The notes: generated from the letters alone by a model not told the origin. A stretch of 64,000 nt of DNA from Mycolicibacterium fortuitum subsp. fortuitum (GCF_022179545.1 NZ_AP025518.1:5890001-5954000); one strand, 5' to 3'. Counted from the stretch's first letter, positions 28,091 through 39,348 are shown. Made by a program: numbers and translations.

Positions 28091-29350
28091 ATGGATACAG
28101 GAACCACGGCGTTCATGCTGTGTTGCATCATCGGCCTCACGCTGATGATTCCGGGCCTTGCCCTGTTCTACGGCGGCATGGTCTCGGTCAAGAGCTCGAC
28201 CAACATGATGATGATGACGTTCGGCGCGGTCGCACTGGTGGGCGTGCTGTGGGTGCTGTTCGGATTCTCGATGGCGTTCGGGACGTCCTACGGTGACCTC
28301 GGGTTGCTCGGCAGTATCACCGAGTTCGCCGGCATGAAAGATCTGGTCGAGCCGATGACCTCGGTCAACGGCCTGCCCGTCAGTTTGTTCTCCCTTTTCC
28401 AGGCATTGTTCGCGGCCATCACCGTGGCCCTGATCTCGGGCGCGGTCGCCGACCGGATGAAGTTCGGGGCCTGGATGATCTTCGCCGGCATCTGGGCGGT
28501 GCTCGTGTACTTCCCTGTCGCCCACTGGGTTTTCGCTTTTGACAAGACATTCTCGGATGACTCCGTGGGCGGCTGGATCGCCAACAAGCTGCATGCGGTC
28601 GACTTCGCCGGCGGCACCGCCGTGCACATCAACGCCGGTGCCGCGGCCCTGGCGGTCGCCATCGTGCTCGGCAAGTCGGCCATGTTCGGCCAGCTGCGCA
28701 AGCCGCACAATGTGCCGCTCACCCTGCTGGGGGCGGGCATGCTCTGGGCCGGTTGGTATGCCTTCAACGGCGGATCCGCGCTGGCCGCGGGCAATTCCGC
28801 AGCCATCGTCATGGTCACCACCTTCGTCGCCACCTGCGCGGCCACCCTGGCCTGGATCGCTGTCGAGAAACTCAAGACCGGCCACGTCACCGGGGTGGGT
28901 GCCGCCTCTGGCGCCATCGCGGGCCTGGTCGCCATCACCCCGGCCTGCGGCGCAGTCACTCCTGTGGGCGCCATCGTCCTGGGTGCCATCGCCGGGGCCC
29001 TGTGCATCCTGGCCGTCGGCCTGAAGGAGAAGCTCGGTTACGACGACTCGCTGGACGTGGTGGGGGTCCACCTCGTGGGCGGCGTGATCGGCACGTTGCT
29101 GATCGGTTTCCTGGCCAGCGAGGCCATGCCGAGCAAGGTCAGCGGCTTGCTCTACGGCGGCGGCCTCGATCAGCTGTGGAAGCAGGCAATCGCTGCGGGT
29201 GCGGTGGCCGCTTACTCGTTCGCGGTCGCGTTCGCCATCGCGTACGTGCTCAAGAAGACCATCGGCATCCGGATCTCCGCAGAGGAGGAGGAGAAAGGCA
29301 TCGACTCCACGTTCCACCGGGATTCGGCTTACGAGCTCGAATTCGCCTGA
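28091..29350 (+). CDS. amt: Ammonium transporter
   Basis: 419 aa, eleven predicted membrane helices. Family marks: LALFYGGMVSVKSSTNMMMM, PVAHWVF and the twin region with VDFAGGTAVHINAGAAALA (conserved histidine), WAGWYAFNGGSAL and GVHLVGGVIGTLLIG (second histidine). The start at 28091 has AGGAG at the right distance; an ATG at 28085 is too close to it. The short tail ends in a charged segment. It takes up ammonium under nitrogen limitation and is usually GlnR-dependent. A strong terminator follows, separating it from glnT. Confidence 0.96.
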   Translation: MDTGTTAFMLCCIIGLTLMIPGLALFYGGMVSVKSSTNMMMMTFGAVALVGVLWVLFGFSMAFGTSYGDLGLLGSITEFAGMKDLVEPMTSVNGLPVSLFSLFQALFAAITVALISGAVADRMKFGAWMIFAGIWAVLVYFPVAHWVFAFDKTFSDDSVGGWIANKLHAVDFAGGTAVHINAGAAALAVAIVLGKSAMFGQLRKPHNVPLTLLGAGMLWAGWYAFNGGSALAAGNSAAIVMVTTFVATCAATLAWIAVEKLKTGHVTGVGAASGAIAGLVAITPACGAVTPVGAIVLGAIAGALCILAVGLKEKLGYDDSLDVVGVHLVGGVIGTLLIGFLASEAMPSKVSGLLYGGGLDQLWKQAIAAGAVAAYSFAVAFAIAYVLKKTIGIRISAEEEEKGIDSTFHRDSAYELEFA

Positions 29351-29364
29351 CCTGAACCATGATT

Positions 29365-29417
29365 CCCCGGCCCGGCTGCCGTGGACCGCTCCCACGGCAG
29401 CCGGTCACCGGGGTTTT
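29365..29417 (+). terminator. Rho-independent terminator after amt
   Basis: An inner perfect 11-bp stem (29374-29384 with 29392-29402, 7-base loop) is enclosed by CCCCGG (29365-29370) pairing with CCGGGG (29408-29413), directly followed by TTTT. This is the best intrinsic terminator in the window and means that glnT needs its own promoter. Confidence 0.85.
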
Positions 29418-29483
29418 CTCGACTTGCCGAAGTTTCCTACAGTGATACCGTGATTCCCAACAAGAGACGAAAGTGCTGGTGCT

Positions 29484-30788
29484 ATGCCCTCCGATCTCGC
29501 CACCCTCGCCGAACAATCCGGCACCAAGTTCCTCCTCGCGCTGTTCGTGGACCTACGCGGAAAGCCCTGCGCCAAGCTGGTTCCCGTCGAGTCCGTCGAA
29601 CTGCTGGCCACCGAGGGCGTCGGCTTCGCCGGCTACGCCGTCGGTGCCATGGGCCAGGAGCCCAAGGACCCCGACCTGATCGCGATCCCCGATCCGGCCT
29701 CGTTCACCCCGATCCCGTTCATCAAAGAGGGCCTGGCCCTGGTGCACTGCGACCCCCATGTCAGCGGCGCACCGTGGCCGTATGCACCTCGGGTGATCCT
29801 GAAGGGCCTGATCCAGCGCGCCGCCGACGCCGGATTCGAACCCTGGGTGGGCGCCGAGGTCGAGTACTTCCTGTTGCGGCGCAACGCCGATGGTGTTCTG
29901 GCCACTGCCGACGCGGCCGACACCGCCGCCCAGCCCTGTTACGACGCGCGCGGCGTCACCCGGATGTACGAGCACCTGACGGCGATCTCGACGGCGATGA
30001 ACACCCTCGGCTGGTCCAACTACGCCAACGATCACGAGGACGGCAACGGCCAGTTCGAGCAGAACTTCGAGTTCTCCGACGCCCTGACCACCGCTGACCG
30101 GGTGATCACGCTGCGCTACCTGCTGTCCATGATCGCTGCCGAGCGCGACATGGTGGCCACCTTCATGCCCAAACCGTTCAGCGACCGCACCGGCAGCGGC
30201 CTGCATCTGCACCTGTCGCTCACCAGCGGCGGCGCTGCGGTCTTCCCGGCCGATTCAGACGAGCGGGGCCTCGGCCTGTCGGAGACCGCCTACGCGTTCA
30301 TCGGCGGCATCCTCGACCACGCCTGTGCGCTGCAGTCCGTCGTCGCCCCAACCGTCAACTCCTACAAGCGGACCGGAGCCACCTCAACCGCGTCGGGCGC
30401 ATCGTGGGCTCCACGCAAGCCCAGCTACGGCGGCAACGACCGCACCCACTACATCCGGGTGCCCGACAGTCAACGCATCGAGTTGCGCGGCGGTGACGGC
30501 TCGGCGAATCCGTACCTGGCGATCGCAGCGGCCCTGGGTGCCGGGCTCGACGGCGTCAAGCGCAGCCTCGACCCCGGCTCCGTGGGTGCCCAGGGCCCGG
30601 CGGCGCTGCCGCCCACCCTGCTGCACGCCATCGAATCACTGGAGACCGATCCGGTCGTCGCCGGCGTGCTCGACGTCGCCGGCGACGGCGTCGCCTCCTA
30701 CTTCGCCGACGTCAAACGTGAGGAGTTCTTCGCCTATCACGGCACCGTCACGCCGTGGGAAATCGACCAATACCTGACGGCTTTCTAG
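29484..30788 (+). CDS. glnT: Type III glutamine synthetase-like / gamma-glutamylmethylamide synthetase-like enzyme
   Basis: 434 aa. A glutamine-synthetase-type ligase of the GlnT/type III group: N-terminal beta-grasp (FLLALFVDLRGKPCAKLVPV), then catalytic WVGAEVEYFLL (metal-binding Glu), NGQFEQNFEFSDALTTADR, GSGLHLHLSL and a C-terminal RIELRGGDGSANPYLA. The group includes gamma-glutamylmethylamide synthetase GmaS, which joins methylamine to glutamate. The next three genes are homologues of N-methylglutamate synthase subunits, which favours the GmaS reading; ammonia as substrate is the alternative. It starts 67 bases after the amt terminator. Confidence 0.88.
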   Translation: MPSDLATLAEQSGTKFLLALFVDLRGKPCAKLVPVESVELLATEGVGFAGYAVGAMGQEPKDPDLIAIPDPASFTPIPFIKEGLALVHCDPHVSGAPWPYAPRVILKGLIQRAADAGFEPWVGAEVEYFLLRRNADGVLATADAADTAAQPCYDARGVTRMYEHLTAISTAMNTLGWSNYANDHEDGNGQFEQNFEFSDALTTADRVITLRYLLSMIAAERDMVATFMPKPFSDRTGSGLHLHLSLTSGGAAVFPADSDERGLGLSETAYAFIGGILDHACALQSVVAPTVNSYKRTGATSTASGASWAPRKPSYGGNDRTHYIRVPDSQRIELRGGDGSANPYLAIAAALGAGLDGVKRSLDPGSVGAQGPAALPPTLLHAIESLETDPVVAGVLDVAGDGVASYFADVKREEFFAYHGTVTPWEIDQYLTAF

Positions 30789-30802
30789 GAGGGAGACAAC
30801 AT

Positions 30803-31672
30803 ATGTGCGGGATCGTGGGACTACACCTGCGCACACCAGAGCTGTATCCGCGCCTCGGTGAACTGCTCGCCGCGATGCTGGGCGAGATGTCCGATCGCGG
30901 CGCCGACTCGGCAGGCATCGCGGTCTACGGGGATCCCGAATGGTCTCCGTACGGACAGGGCTGCGTCTCGGTCACCGATGTCGCCGACATGCCGGATCTG
31001 GGCCCGGATGTGGATGTGGTGCAGGTCGATTCGACCTACCTGCTGTCGGCAGACATGGAATCCGAGGAGCTGCTGGGCTTGGTGCGGGTCGCCTACCCGA
31101 CCGCGTTGATCTCCGGATTCGGTCCCGATCTGGCGGTGCTCAAGGGGGTCGGCCATCCCCGCGCCCTCACCGAGGCCTGGGGCCTTTCCAAGGCACAGGG
31201 CTGGCAGGGCGTCGGGCATACCCGGATGGCCACCGAGTCGGCGGTGACGCCGTCGGGCTGCCACCCCTACACCGTCGGCCCCGGACAATGCCTGGTCCAC
31301 AACGGATCCTTCGCCAACCACGCCACCATCCGCCGTGAGTTGCGCCGGTCCGGGGTGGTGTTCGACAGCGAGAACGACACCGAGGTAGGCGCCCGGTTCG
31401 TCGCCGAACAACTGGCCGCCGGCCGTGACGTGGCCACCGCACTCAAGGAACTGTGCGCCACCTTTGACGGCTTCTACACGCTGCTGGTCTCCGATCACGA
31501 CTCGTTCGCGGTGGTGCGCGACGCGATCGCCTGCAAGCCCGCGGTGATCGCCGAAACCGCCGACTGGGTGGCGATGGCCAGCGAGTACCGAGCCCTGGCC
31601 GGGCTGCCCGGGGTCGAGCAGGCACGAATTTGGGAACCGGAACCGGAGGTGGTCTACGCATGGACCAGATAG
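30803..31672 (+). CDS. glxB: Class II glutamine amidotransferase-like subunit (GlxB/MgsA type)
   Basis: 289 aa. The N-terminus MCGIVGLHLRTPE carries the catalytic Cys2 of Ntn-type glutamine amidotransferases; GHTRMATESAVTPSGCHPY and VHNGSFANHATIRREL are family motifs. It corresponds to the first subunit of the split glutamate-synthase-like complex (GlxBCD), known in methylotrophs as N-methylglutamate synthase. It binds the gamma-glutamyl substrate. GGAGGG is an excellent ribosome site; the stop lies 13 bases inside the next gene. Confidence 0.88.
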   Translation: MCGIVGLHLRTPELYPRLGELLAAMLGEMSDRGADSAGIAVYGDPEWSPYGQGCVSVTDVADMPDLGPDVDVVQVDSTYLLSADMESEELLGLVRVAYPTALISGFGPDLAVLKGVGHPRALTEAWGLSKAQGWQGVGHTRMATESAVTPSGCHPYTVGPGQCLVHNGSFANHATIRRELRRSGVVFDSENDTEVGARFVAEQLAAGRDVATALKELCATFDGFYTLLVSDHDSFAVVRDAIACKPAVIAETADWVAMASEYRALAGLPGVEQARIWEPEPEVVYAWTR

Positions 31673-32355
31673 CAGCCACGCTAGTCGGATATGACCTGCG
31701 CACAACGCCTTTGCGCGATGTCAACGCCGCACTGCATCAGCCGGGCGTCGAGGGCGAGTACGTCATCGCCCACCCCGACGGCGCCCACAATGTGGCCGTC
31801 GGCCTCAACGCCCCCATACGCGTGACGGTCGAAGGCCACGTCGGCTACTACGCCGCCGGGATGAACCAGCTCGCCGAGGTCACCGTCAACGGCAACGCCG
31901 GGACCGGGGTGGCCGAGAACATGATGAGCGGCACGGTGCGCGTCACCGGCAATGCCTCACAGTCGGCGGGGGCCACCGCGCACGGCGGGCTACTGATCAT
32001 CGAGGGCGACGCCGCTGCGCGCTGCGGTATTTCGATGAAGGGCGTGGACATCGTGGTGGGCGGCAACATCGGCCACATGAGCGCCTTCATGGCCCAGGCC
32101 GGCCGGCTGGTGGTGCGCGGCGACGCCGGGGAAGCGCTCGGCGACTCGATCTATGAAGCCCGCATCTACGTGCGCGGCGAGGTGGCCTCGCTGGGAGCCG
32201 ACTGCGTCGCCAAACCGATGCGGCCCGAGCACCACGCCGAGCTCGCGAAGTTGTTGTCGTCCGCGGGCTTCGACGATGACACCGCGGGTTACACCCGCTA
32301 CGGCTCGGCCCGAAACCTCTACCACTTCCACGTCGACAATGCGAGCGAGTACTGA
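31660..32355 (+). CDS. glxC: Glutamate-synthase-like GXGXG subunit (GlxC/MgsB type)
   Basis: 231 aa from the ATG at 31660, overlapping glxB by 13 bases. It is a right-handed beta helix with repeated glycines (VNGNAGTGVAENMMSGTVRVTGNAS, read in two halves) like the C-terminal GXGXG domain of GltB. It has no catalytic residues and provides structural coupling between the amidotransferase and FMN subunits. Its stop TGA shares bases with the ATG of glxD (TGATG). Confidence 0.86.
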   Translation: MDQIAATLVGYDLRTTPLRDVNAALHQPGVEGEYVIAHPDGAHNVAVGLNAPIRVTVEGHVGYYAAGMNQLAEVTVNGNAGTGVAENMMSGTVRVTGNASQSAGATAHGGLLIIEGDAAARCGISMKGVDIVVGGNIGHMSAFMAQAGRLVVRGDAGEALGDSIYEARIYVRGEVASLGADCVAKPMRPEHHAELAKLLSSAGFDDDTAGYTRYGSARNLYHFHVDNASEY

Positions 32356-33647
32356 TGCGCGAATCCGCCACCTTCGATCGATCCACCATCGCCGACATCC
32401 AGCGGGCCGCCGAGACCGGCATCTACGACATCCGCGGCTGGGGCGCCAAACGCCGCCTGCCGCACTTCGACGACCTGCTGTTCCTCGGTGCGTCGATGTC
32501 GCGCTACCCCTTGGAGGGTTATCGAGAGCGCTGTGGCACCGACGTCGTCCTGGGCGACCGCCACGCCAAACACCCACTGCACCTCGATATCCCGGTCACC
32601 ATCGCGGGCATGAGCTTCGGTGCACTGTCCGGGCCGGCCAAGGAGGCCCTGGGTCGCGGGGCCAGCGAGGCGGGCACGTCGACCACCACCGGCGACGGCG
32701 GCATGACCCCCGAGGAACGCGGGCAGAGCAAGCACCTGGTGTACCAGTACCTGCCCTCGCGCTACGGGATGAACCCCGACGACCTGCGCAAGGCCGACGC
32801 CATCGAGGTGGTACTCGGCCAGGGCGCCAAGCCCGGCGGCGGTGGAATGTTGTTGGGTCAGAAGATCTCTCCGCGGGTGGCCCAGATGCGCACGCTGCCA
32901 GAGGGCATAGATCAGCGCAGTGCGTGCCGGCATCCCGACTGGACCGGCCCCGACGACCTGACCATCAAAATCAACGAGCTGCGGGAGATCACCGACTGGG
33001 AAAAGCCCATCTACGTCAAGGTCGGGGCCACCCGCACCTACTACGACGTGAAGCTGGCAGTACATGCCGGTGCCGACGTGGTGGTGGTCGACGGGATGCA
33101 GGGCGGCACCGCGGCCACCCAAGAGGTGTTCATCGAACACGTGGGGATCCCGACCCTGGCGGCAGTGCCACAGGCCGTGCAGGCGCTACAGGAACTCGGG
33201 GTGCACAGGAAGGTGCAGTTGATCGTCAGCGGTGGCATCCGCACCGGGGCCGACGTGGCCAAGGCACTCGCACTCGGTGCCGATGCCGTCGCGATCGGCA
33301 CCGCCGCCCTGATCGCGCTGGGCGACAACCATCCCCGCTATGCCGCCGAGTACGAGAAGCTCGGCAGCGCAGCCGGTTTCTACGACGACTTCCAGGACGG
33401 CCGCGATCCGGCCGGCATCACCACCCAGGATCCGGAGCTGGCGGCCCGGTTCGACCCGGTTGAGGGCGGCCGCCGGCTGGCCAACTATCTGCGGGTGCTG
33501 ACCATGGAGGCCCAGACCATCGCCCGGGCCTGCGGCAAGGCCCACGTATGTCACCTGGAGCCCGAGGATCTCGTCGCCGTCACCATCGAGGCAGCCGCGA
33601 TGGCCAGGGTGCCGCTGGCAGGCACGAACTGGATTCCGGGCCAGTGA
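32355..33647 (+). CDS. glxD: FMN-binding glutamate-synthase-like subunit (GlxD/MgsC type)
   Basis: 430 aa. TIM-barrel synthase domain: ISFGAL is present as GMSFGALSGPAKEAL, then TTTGDGGMTPEERGQSK, GQGAKPGGGGMLLGQK, VVVDGMQGGTAATQEVF and IVSGGIRTGADVAKALALGADAV (FMN phosphate site). In the methylotroph complex this subunit converts gamma-glutamyl substrate and methylamine or ammonia. A cysteine-rich 3Fe-4S segment like that of GltB is suggested by ARACGKAHVCHL near the C-terminus. The stop overlaps the next start as GTGA. Confidence 0.9.
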   Translation: MRESATFDRSTIADIQRAAETGIYDIRGWGAKRRLPHFDDLLFLGASMSRYPLEGYRERCGTDVVLGDRHAKHPLHLDIPVTIAGMSFGALSGPAKEALGRGASEAGTSTTTGDGGMTPEERGQSKHLVYQYLPSRYGMNPDDLRKADAIEVVLGQGAKPGGGGMLLGQKISPRVAQMRTLPEGIDQRSACRHPDWTGPDDLTIKINELREITDWEKPIYVKVGATRTYYDVKLAVHAGADVVVVDGMQGGTAATQEVFIEHVGIPTLAAVPQAVQALQELGVHRKVQLIVSGGIRTGADVAKALALGADAVAIGTAALIALGDNHPRYAAEYEKLGSAAGFYDDFQDGRDPAGITTQDPELAARFDPVEGGRRLANYLRVLTMEAQTIARACGKAHVCHLEPEDLVAVTIEAAAMARVPLAGTNWIPGQ

Positions 33648-34831
33648 GCGCCACCGCAGACGTCGTGATCGTCGGCGGTGGGCTGGAGGGAGCCGCGGCC
33701 GCCTGGGCGTTGAGTCAGCGCGGCGTCACCGATGTGACTGTGCTGGAGCGCAATACCGTCGGCTCCGGGATGACCGGGAAATCCAGCGGGATCGTGCGCT
33801 GCCACTACGGCGTCAGTTCACTGGCCGCCATGGCGACGGTCGGCCTCGAGGTGTTCGAGAAGGCCGAGCAGTACTTCGGTACCGACATCGGGTTCCGCCA
33901 GACCGGCTACGTCGTCGGTGTCGGGGAACCCAATGTCGACAATCTACGCAAGAGCCTGGCCGCCCAGCGGGAAGTCGGGGTGCAGACCGAGGAGATCGAC
34001 GCTTCCGAGGTCGCCAAGCTGTGGCCGTGGGCTGACCTGGAACCTTTCGCGGCGTTCGGCTGGGAAGCCCGCGGCGGCTACGGCGACGCCTACCAGACGG
34101 CGCAGGCCTTCGCAGTGACGGCCAGGGCCGCCGGAGTGCGAATCCGGCAGGGAGCCAACGTGTCCGCGCTGATGCTCGACGGGGACCGGGTCACCGGCGT
34201 CGAACTGGCCGACGGTACAAGGATTTCGGCCGGCACCGTCGTCGTGGCCACCGGCGCCTGGACCCGGCCGTTGCTGGCCTCCTACGGCGTCGACGTGCCG
34301 ATCCGGGTGGTTCGAGAGCAGATCGTCACCATCTCCCCCGGGGTGCCGATCGGAGCGGTACCCGTGTTTTCCGACCTGGTGTCCCTGCAATATGTGCGGC
34401 CCGAGTTGGGTGGCGAAATCCTGTTCGGCAACAGCGATCTGGCGCAGTGCGAGCTCGCCGACCCTGACGATTACCTGAATCGGGCCACCGACGACTTCGT
34501 CGACCTCACCGTCGACAAGGTCGGCACCCGGTTCCCCGGTTTCGGTGATGCGGCGATCACCGGTAGCTACGCGGGTTGCTACGACGTCACCCCGGACTGG
34601 AACCCGGTCATCTCCACGACCGGAATCGAGAACCTGATCGTGGCGGCCGGATTCAGCGGACACGGCTTCAAGATCGCCCCGGCGGTCGGCAAGCTCGTGG
34701 CCGACCTGGTGACCGACGGGCGCAGCTCCGACGCGCGGATACCCGAAGCAGATTTCCGGCTGTCACGGTTTGCAGAGGACAATCTGCTCAAGAGCCGGTA
34801 CCCGTACGTCGGTGCCGGAGAGATGCGATAG
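33644..34831 (+). CDS. FAD-dependent oxidoreductase, sarcosine oxidase beta-like
   Basis: 395 aa. The start VVIVGGGLEGAAAAWALSQRG is the FAD-binding GxGxxG fold; GSGMTGKSSGIVRCHYG recalls the covalent-flavin region of sarcosine oxidases, and the end has FSGHGFKIAPAVGKLVADLV, the conserved C-terminal flavin contact. Family members oxidise N-methyl or N-alkyl amino acids to amine and aldehyde. After GlnT and GlxBCD homologues, N-methylglutamate is a reasonable substrate; glycine-type amines are an alternative. GTG start overlapping the glxD stop (GTGA). Confidence 0.87.
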   Translation: MSATADVVIVGGGLEGAAAAWALSQRGVTDVTVLERNTVGSGMTGKSSGIVRCHYGVSSLAAMATVGLEVFEKAEQYFGTDIGFRQTGYVVGVGEPNVDNLRKSLAAQREVGVQTEEIDASEVAKLWPWADLEPFAAFGWEARGGYGDAYQTAQAFAVTARAAGVRIRQGANVSALMLDGDRVTGVELADGTRISAGTVVVATGAWTRPLLASYGVDVPIRVVREQIVTISPGVPIGAVPVFSDLVSLQYVRPELGGEILFGNSDLAQCELADPDDYLNRATDDFVDLTVDKVGTRFPGFGDAAITGSYAGCYDVTPDWNPVISTTGIENLIVAAGFSGHGFKIAPAVGKLVADLVTDGRSSDARIPEADFRLSRFAEDNLLKSRYPYVGAGEMR

Positions 34832-34842
34832 ACGGGAGCGCA

Positions 34843-35481
34843 GTGAGCGACTTGCTCCGCAATGCCGGCACAAACCGCGAGCGCGATCCGCACGAGCCCG
34901 TCGACGAGCTTGAGTTCGAGGCGGCGATCGGGCGCAACGTTCGGCAACTCCGTCAGCAGCACGGGCTCACCGTCGCCGACATGGCCGCCCGGGTCGGGAT
35001 CTCCAAGGCGATGCTTTCGAAGATCGAGAACGCCCAGACCTCGTGCAGCCTGTCCACCCTGGCGTTGTTGGCCAAAGGGCTCGACGTCCCGGTGACGAGC
35101 CTGTTCCGCGGGGCCGACGTCGAGCGCCCCGCGGCCTTCGTGAAAGCCGGCACCGGTCCGGAGATCGTGCGCAACGGCACCAAACAGGGTCACGAGTACC
35201 AGCTGCTGAGTTCGCTGCGCGGGGAGCACAAGCGGCTGGAATGTCTGCACGTCACGCTGACCGAGAAGAGTCAGACGTACCCGCTGTTCCAGCATCCCGG
35301 CACCGAGTTCCTCTACATGCTCGAAGGGGTCATGGACTACAGCCACAGCCGCTCGGTGTACCGGCTGCAGCCGGGTGACTCGCTGCAGATCGACGGGGAA
35401 GGCGCGCACGGACCGGTTGACCTGATCGAACTGCCGATCCGGTTCCTGTCGGTCATCGCCTTCCCCGACTCGCAGGTGTAG
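34843..35481 (+). CDS. XRE-family regulator with cupin domain
   Basis: 212 aa from the GTG at 34843. The N-terminal helix-turn-helix (about 28-85: NVRQLRQQHGLTVADMAARVGISKAMLSKIEN, read in two pieces) is followed by a cupin domain (about 125-210: HPGTEFLYMLEGVMDY, LQPGDSLQIDGEGAHGP). Such regulators sense small metabolites, often amines or their products. It is the last gene of the glnT-glxBCD-oxidoreductase operon, 11 bases after it, and probably controls it. Confidence 0.88.
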   Translation: MSDLLRNAGTNRERDPHEPVDELEFEAAIGRNVRQLRQQHGLTVADMAARVGISKAMLSKIENAQTSCSLSTLALLAKGLDVPVTSLFRGADVERPAAFVKAGTGPEIVRNGTKQGHEYQLLSSLRGEHKRLECLHVTLTEKSQTYPLFQHPGTEFLYMLEGVMDYSHSRSVYRLQPGDSLQIDGEGAHGPVDLIELPIRFLSVIAFPDSQV

Positions 35482-35564
35482 CGCCTTTCCGGACACCTTC
35501 CGCTCATACTGCGTAAACCTCGGGTCGTTACTTCTGAACGCCGAGGGGCGGCAAAGGGAGGCAC

Positions 35565-36941
35565 ATGAGCAACACCAGGTCCGGTACGGCCACCATCAAC
35601 CTGCGCGAGGCAGTCGCGATGGATACGGCCAAGGCGATCGAACTGTGGCTGGAGATGGAGTCCGAACCGACCGAGCGTGAGCGTCAGATCGCTGCCTTGG
35701 CCGCCGGCGACAGAGGCCGGCTCGGCGAGCTGCTCGACACCAAGACCGGTCCGGAGCTGATGACGACCATCGACGCTCACCTGGCCGCCAAGGTGCTGAA
35801 GGCGACACCGGCCGCGGCCGCGGCCGGTGTCCTCAGTGCGCTCGACGCCCCTCACGCGGCCGAGATCCTGCGGCGGTTCGACGACCCCAGACGCGACGCG
35901 CTGTTGGACGCCATGGTGATCGACCGGGCCCGGATGCTGCGCACAGTGTTGTCCTGGCCGGAGGACTCGGTGGCGGCCCACATGCAGCCCGATGCGCTGA
36001 CGGTGGCACCGGCGGCAACCGTGGCGCAGGCAGTGGATCAGATCAGGGAGCACGCCGCCCACAGGCCACACGGTTCGGCCGGGGCCTATGTGTACGTCGT
36101 CGATCCACAGGGCGTTCTCCTCGGTGCGGTACGGCTGCGCGCACTCGTGCTGACTCCCGCCGATCGCCCGGTGGAGGAGTTGATGGAGGAGGCGGTGACC
36201 GCGGCGCCGTTGACGGACGTCGAGGAAGCCGCCATGACGCTCATCGATCACCAGCTCGACGAGTTGCCCGTCGTCGACGCCGAGAACCGGCTGCTGGGCG
36301 TCCTCACCGAGGACGACGCCGTACAGGTCGCCGAGCAGGAAGCCACCGAGGATGCCGAGCGCCAGGGTGGGTCCGCGCCGCTCGAGGTGCCTTACCTTCA
36401 GGCCTCGCCTTGGCTGTTGTGGCGTAAACGCATCGTGTGGCTGCTGGTGCTGTTCGCCGCCGAGGCCTACACCGGAACGGTGCTGCGCGCGTTCGAGGAA
36501 GAGATGGAAGCCGTCGTGGCCCTCGCCTTTTTCATTCCGCTGCTGATCGGAACCGGCGGGAACACCGGCACGCAGATCACCACCACCCTGGTCCGGGCGA
36601 TGGGCACCGGTCAGATCCGGTTCCGCGACGTGCCCGCGATCGTCACCAAGGAGATGTCCACCGGCGCCCTGATAGCCGTAGCCATGGCGGCCGCCGCGTT
36701 GGTGCGGTCCTGGACGCTGGGAGTCGGGCCACAGGTCACCCTCACCGTCTGTCTGACCGTCGCCGCGATCGTGATGTGGGCCTCACTGGTGTCGTCGGTG
36801 CTGCCTCTGCTCCTGAAGAAGGTGAAGGTGGACCCGGCAGTGGTGTCGGCCCCGATGATCGCGACCATCGTGGACGGCACCGGTCTGATGATCTATTTCT
36901 GGATCGCCCACCTCACGTTGCCGCAGTTGGCGGGCTTGTAG
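35565..36941 (+). CDS. mgtE: Magnesium transporter MgtE family
   Basis: 458 aa. MgtE N-domain (about 15-145, helical repeats such as MTTIDAHLAAKVLKAT and AAEILRRFDDPRRDALLDAM), two CBS domains (about 145-265, ending LLGVLTEDDAVQVAEQE), a plug helix and five membrane helices (about 290-458: AFFIPLLIGTGGNTGTQITT, the conserved pore segment). It is a Mg2+-gated channel in the inner membrane. AAAGGGAGG is the ribosome site. A 6-bp hairpin (35518-35546) lies upstream but no known magnesium riboswitch was recognised. It converges with the next gene. Confidence 0.94.
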   Translation: MSNTRSGTATINLREAVAMDTAKAIELWLEMESEPTERERQIAALAAGDRGRLGELLDTKTGPELMTTIDAHLAAKVLKATPAAAAAGVLSALDAPHAAEILRRFDDPRRDALLDAMVIDRARMLRTVLSWPEDSVAAHMQPDALTVAPAATVAQAVDQIREHAAHRPHGSAGAYVYVVDPQGVLLGAVRLRALVLTPADRPVEELMEEAVTAAPLTDVEEAAMTLIDHQLDELPVVDAENRLLGVLTEDDAVQVAEQEATEDAERQGGSAPLEVPYLQASPWLLWRKRIVWLLVLFAAEAYTGTVLRAFEEEMEAVVALAFFIPLLIGTGGNTGTQITTTLVRAMGTGQIRFRDVPAIVTKEMSTGALIAVAMAAAALVRSWTLGVGPQVTLTVCLTVAAIVMWASLVSSVLPLLLKKVKVDPAVVSAPMIATIVDGTGLMIYFWIAHLTLPQLAGL

Positions 36942-36952
36942 GCCGCGGCCCA

Positions 36953-37168
36953 CTACTCGTAGATGCTGGTGATCCGCTGCGGGCCGTGGTGGTTGTGCCA
37001 GCCGGGCTTCATGCCGGGGGCCGGGGTGGCGTAGGTGTCCGGGCTGTACAGGTTGCCTGAGCCCTGCGGTCCCTGCGCCGCGGCGGTGCCGGCCAGGCCG
37101 AGGGCGACGGCGCCGAAGACGCCTGCGGACAGGATGGGCAGTGCCAGAGCCTTGGTGAACTTCGTCAT
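36953..37168 (-). CDS. Small secreted protein, unknown family
   Basis: 71 aa from the ATG at 37166-37168, which has AAGGA upstream; the frame is open to 37300 but the extra residues do not fit a signal peptide. A typical signal peptide (about 1-32) ends TAAA-QGPQG, leaving a mature peptide of about 40 residues rich in Gly, Pro, Tyr and His (GNLYSPDTYATPAPGMK). No cysteines. I do not recognise the family. It is convergent with mgtE (11 bases) and lies upstream of the leuA leader on the other strand. Confidence 0.72.
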   Translation of the reverse strand: MTKFTKALALPILSAGVFGAVALGLAGTAAAQGPQGSGNLYSPDTYATPAPGMKPGWHNHHGPQRITSIYE

Positions 37169-37359
37169 GATCGTGAATCCTTCTGTCTCCGTTGGCTTTT
37201 GGATTTGCTTGGCGGCTTGTTCGGCCACTGAGACAAGAATGCGATCTCCGACGGCGGAAGTCTGTCGGGCAATCGGGCGATGCGACGGGTGAAGATGCAT
37301 TCCCCCGATCAGGGGAAGCCCACGTCAGCCGCGGGTTTTGGCGTGGGTTTGACGCGGAG

Positions 37360-37365
37360 TACAGT
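37360..37365 (+). promoter_or_regulatory. Candidate -10 box for the leuA leader transcript
   Basis: TACAGT lies 7 bases before the GTG of the leader peptide (37373), so transcription would begin at or next to the GTG. This would make a leaderless leader-peptide mRNA. Confidence 0.5.
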
Positions 37366-37368
37366 TGA

Positions 37369-39297
<1,929 letters not shown>

Positions 39298-39348
39298 CTG
39301 ACGTCGGCGTAGATCACTGCGCCAGACGTCAAAGGCAAGGAGCGCTCC

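Noticed and set aside
27971..29395. 474-codon minus-strand open frame opposite amt
   Set aside because: Antisense to amt and crosses the terminator hairpin; rich in Asp, His, Arg and Gly as expected of a shadow.
35482..35564. Magnesium riboswitch before mgtE
   Set aside because: Only a 6-bp hairpin (35518-35546) within 83 bases; too short for an M-box and no terminator follows.
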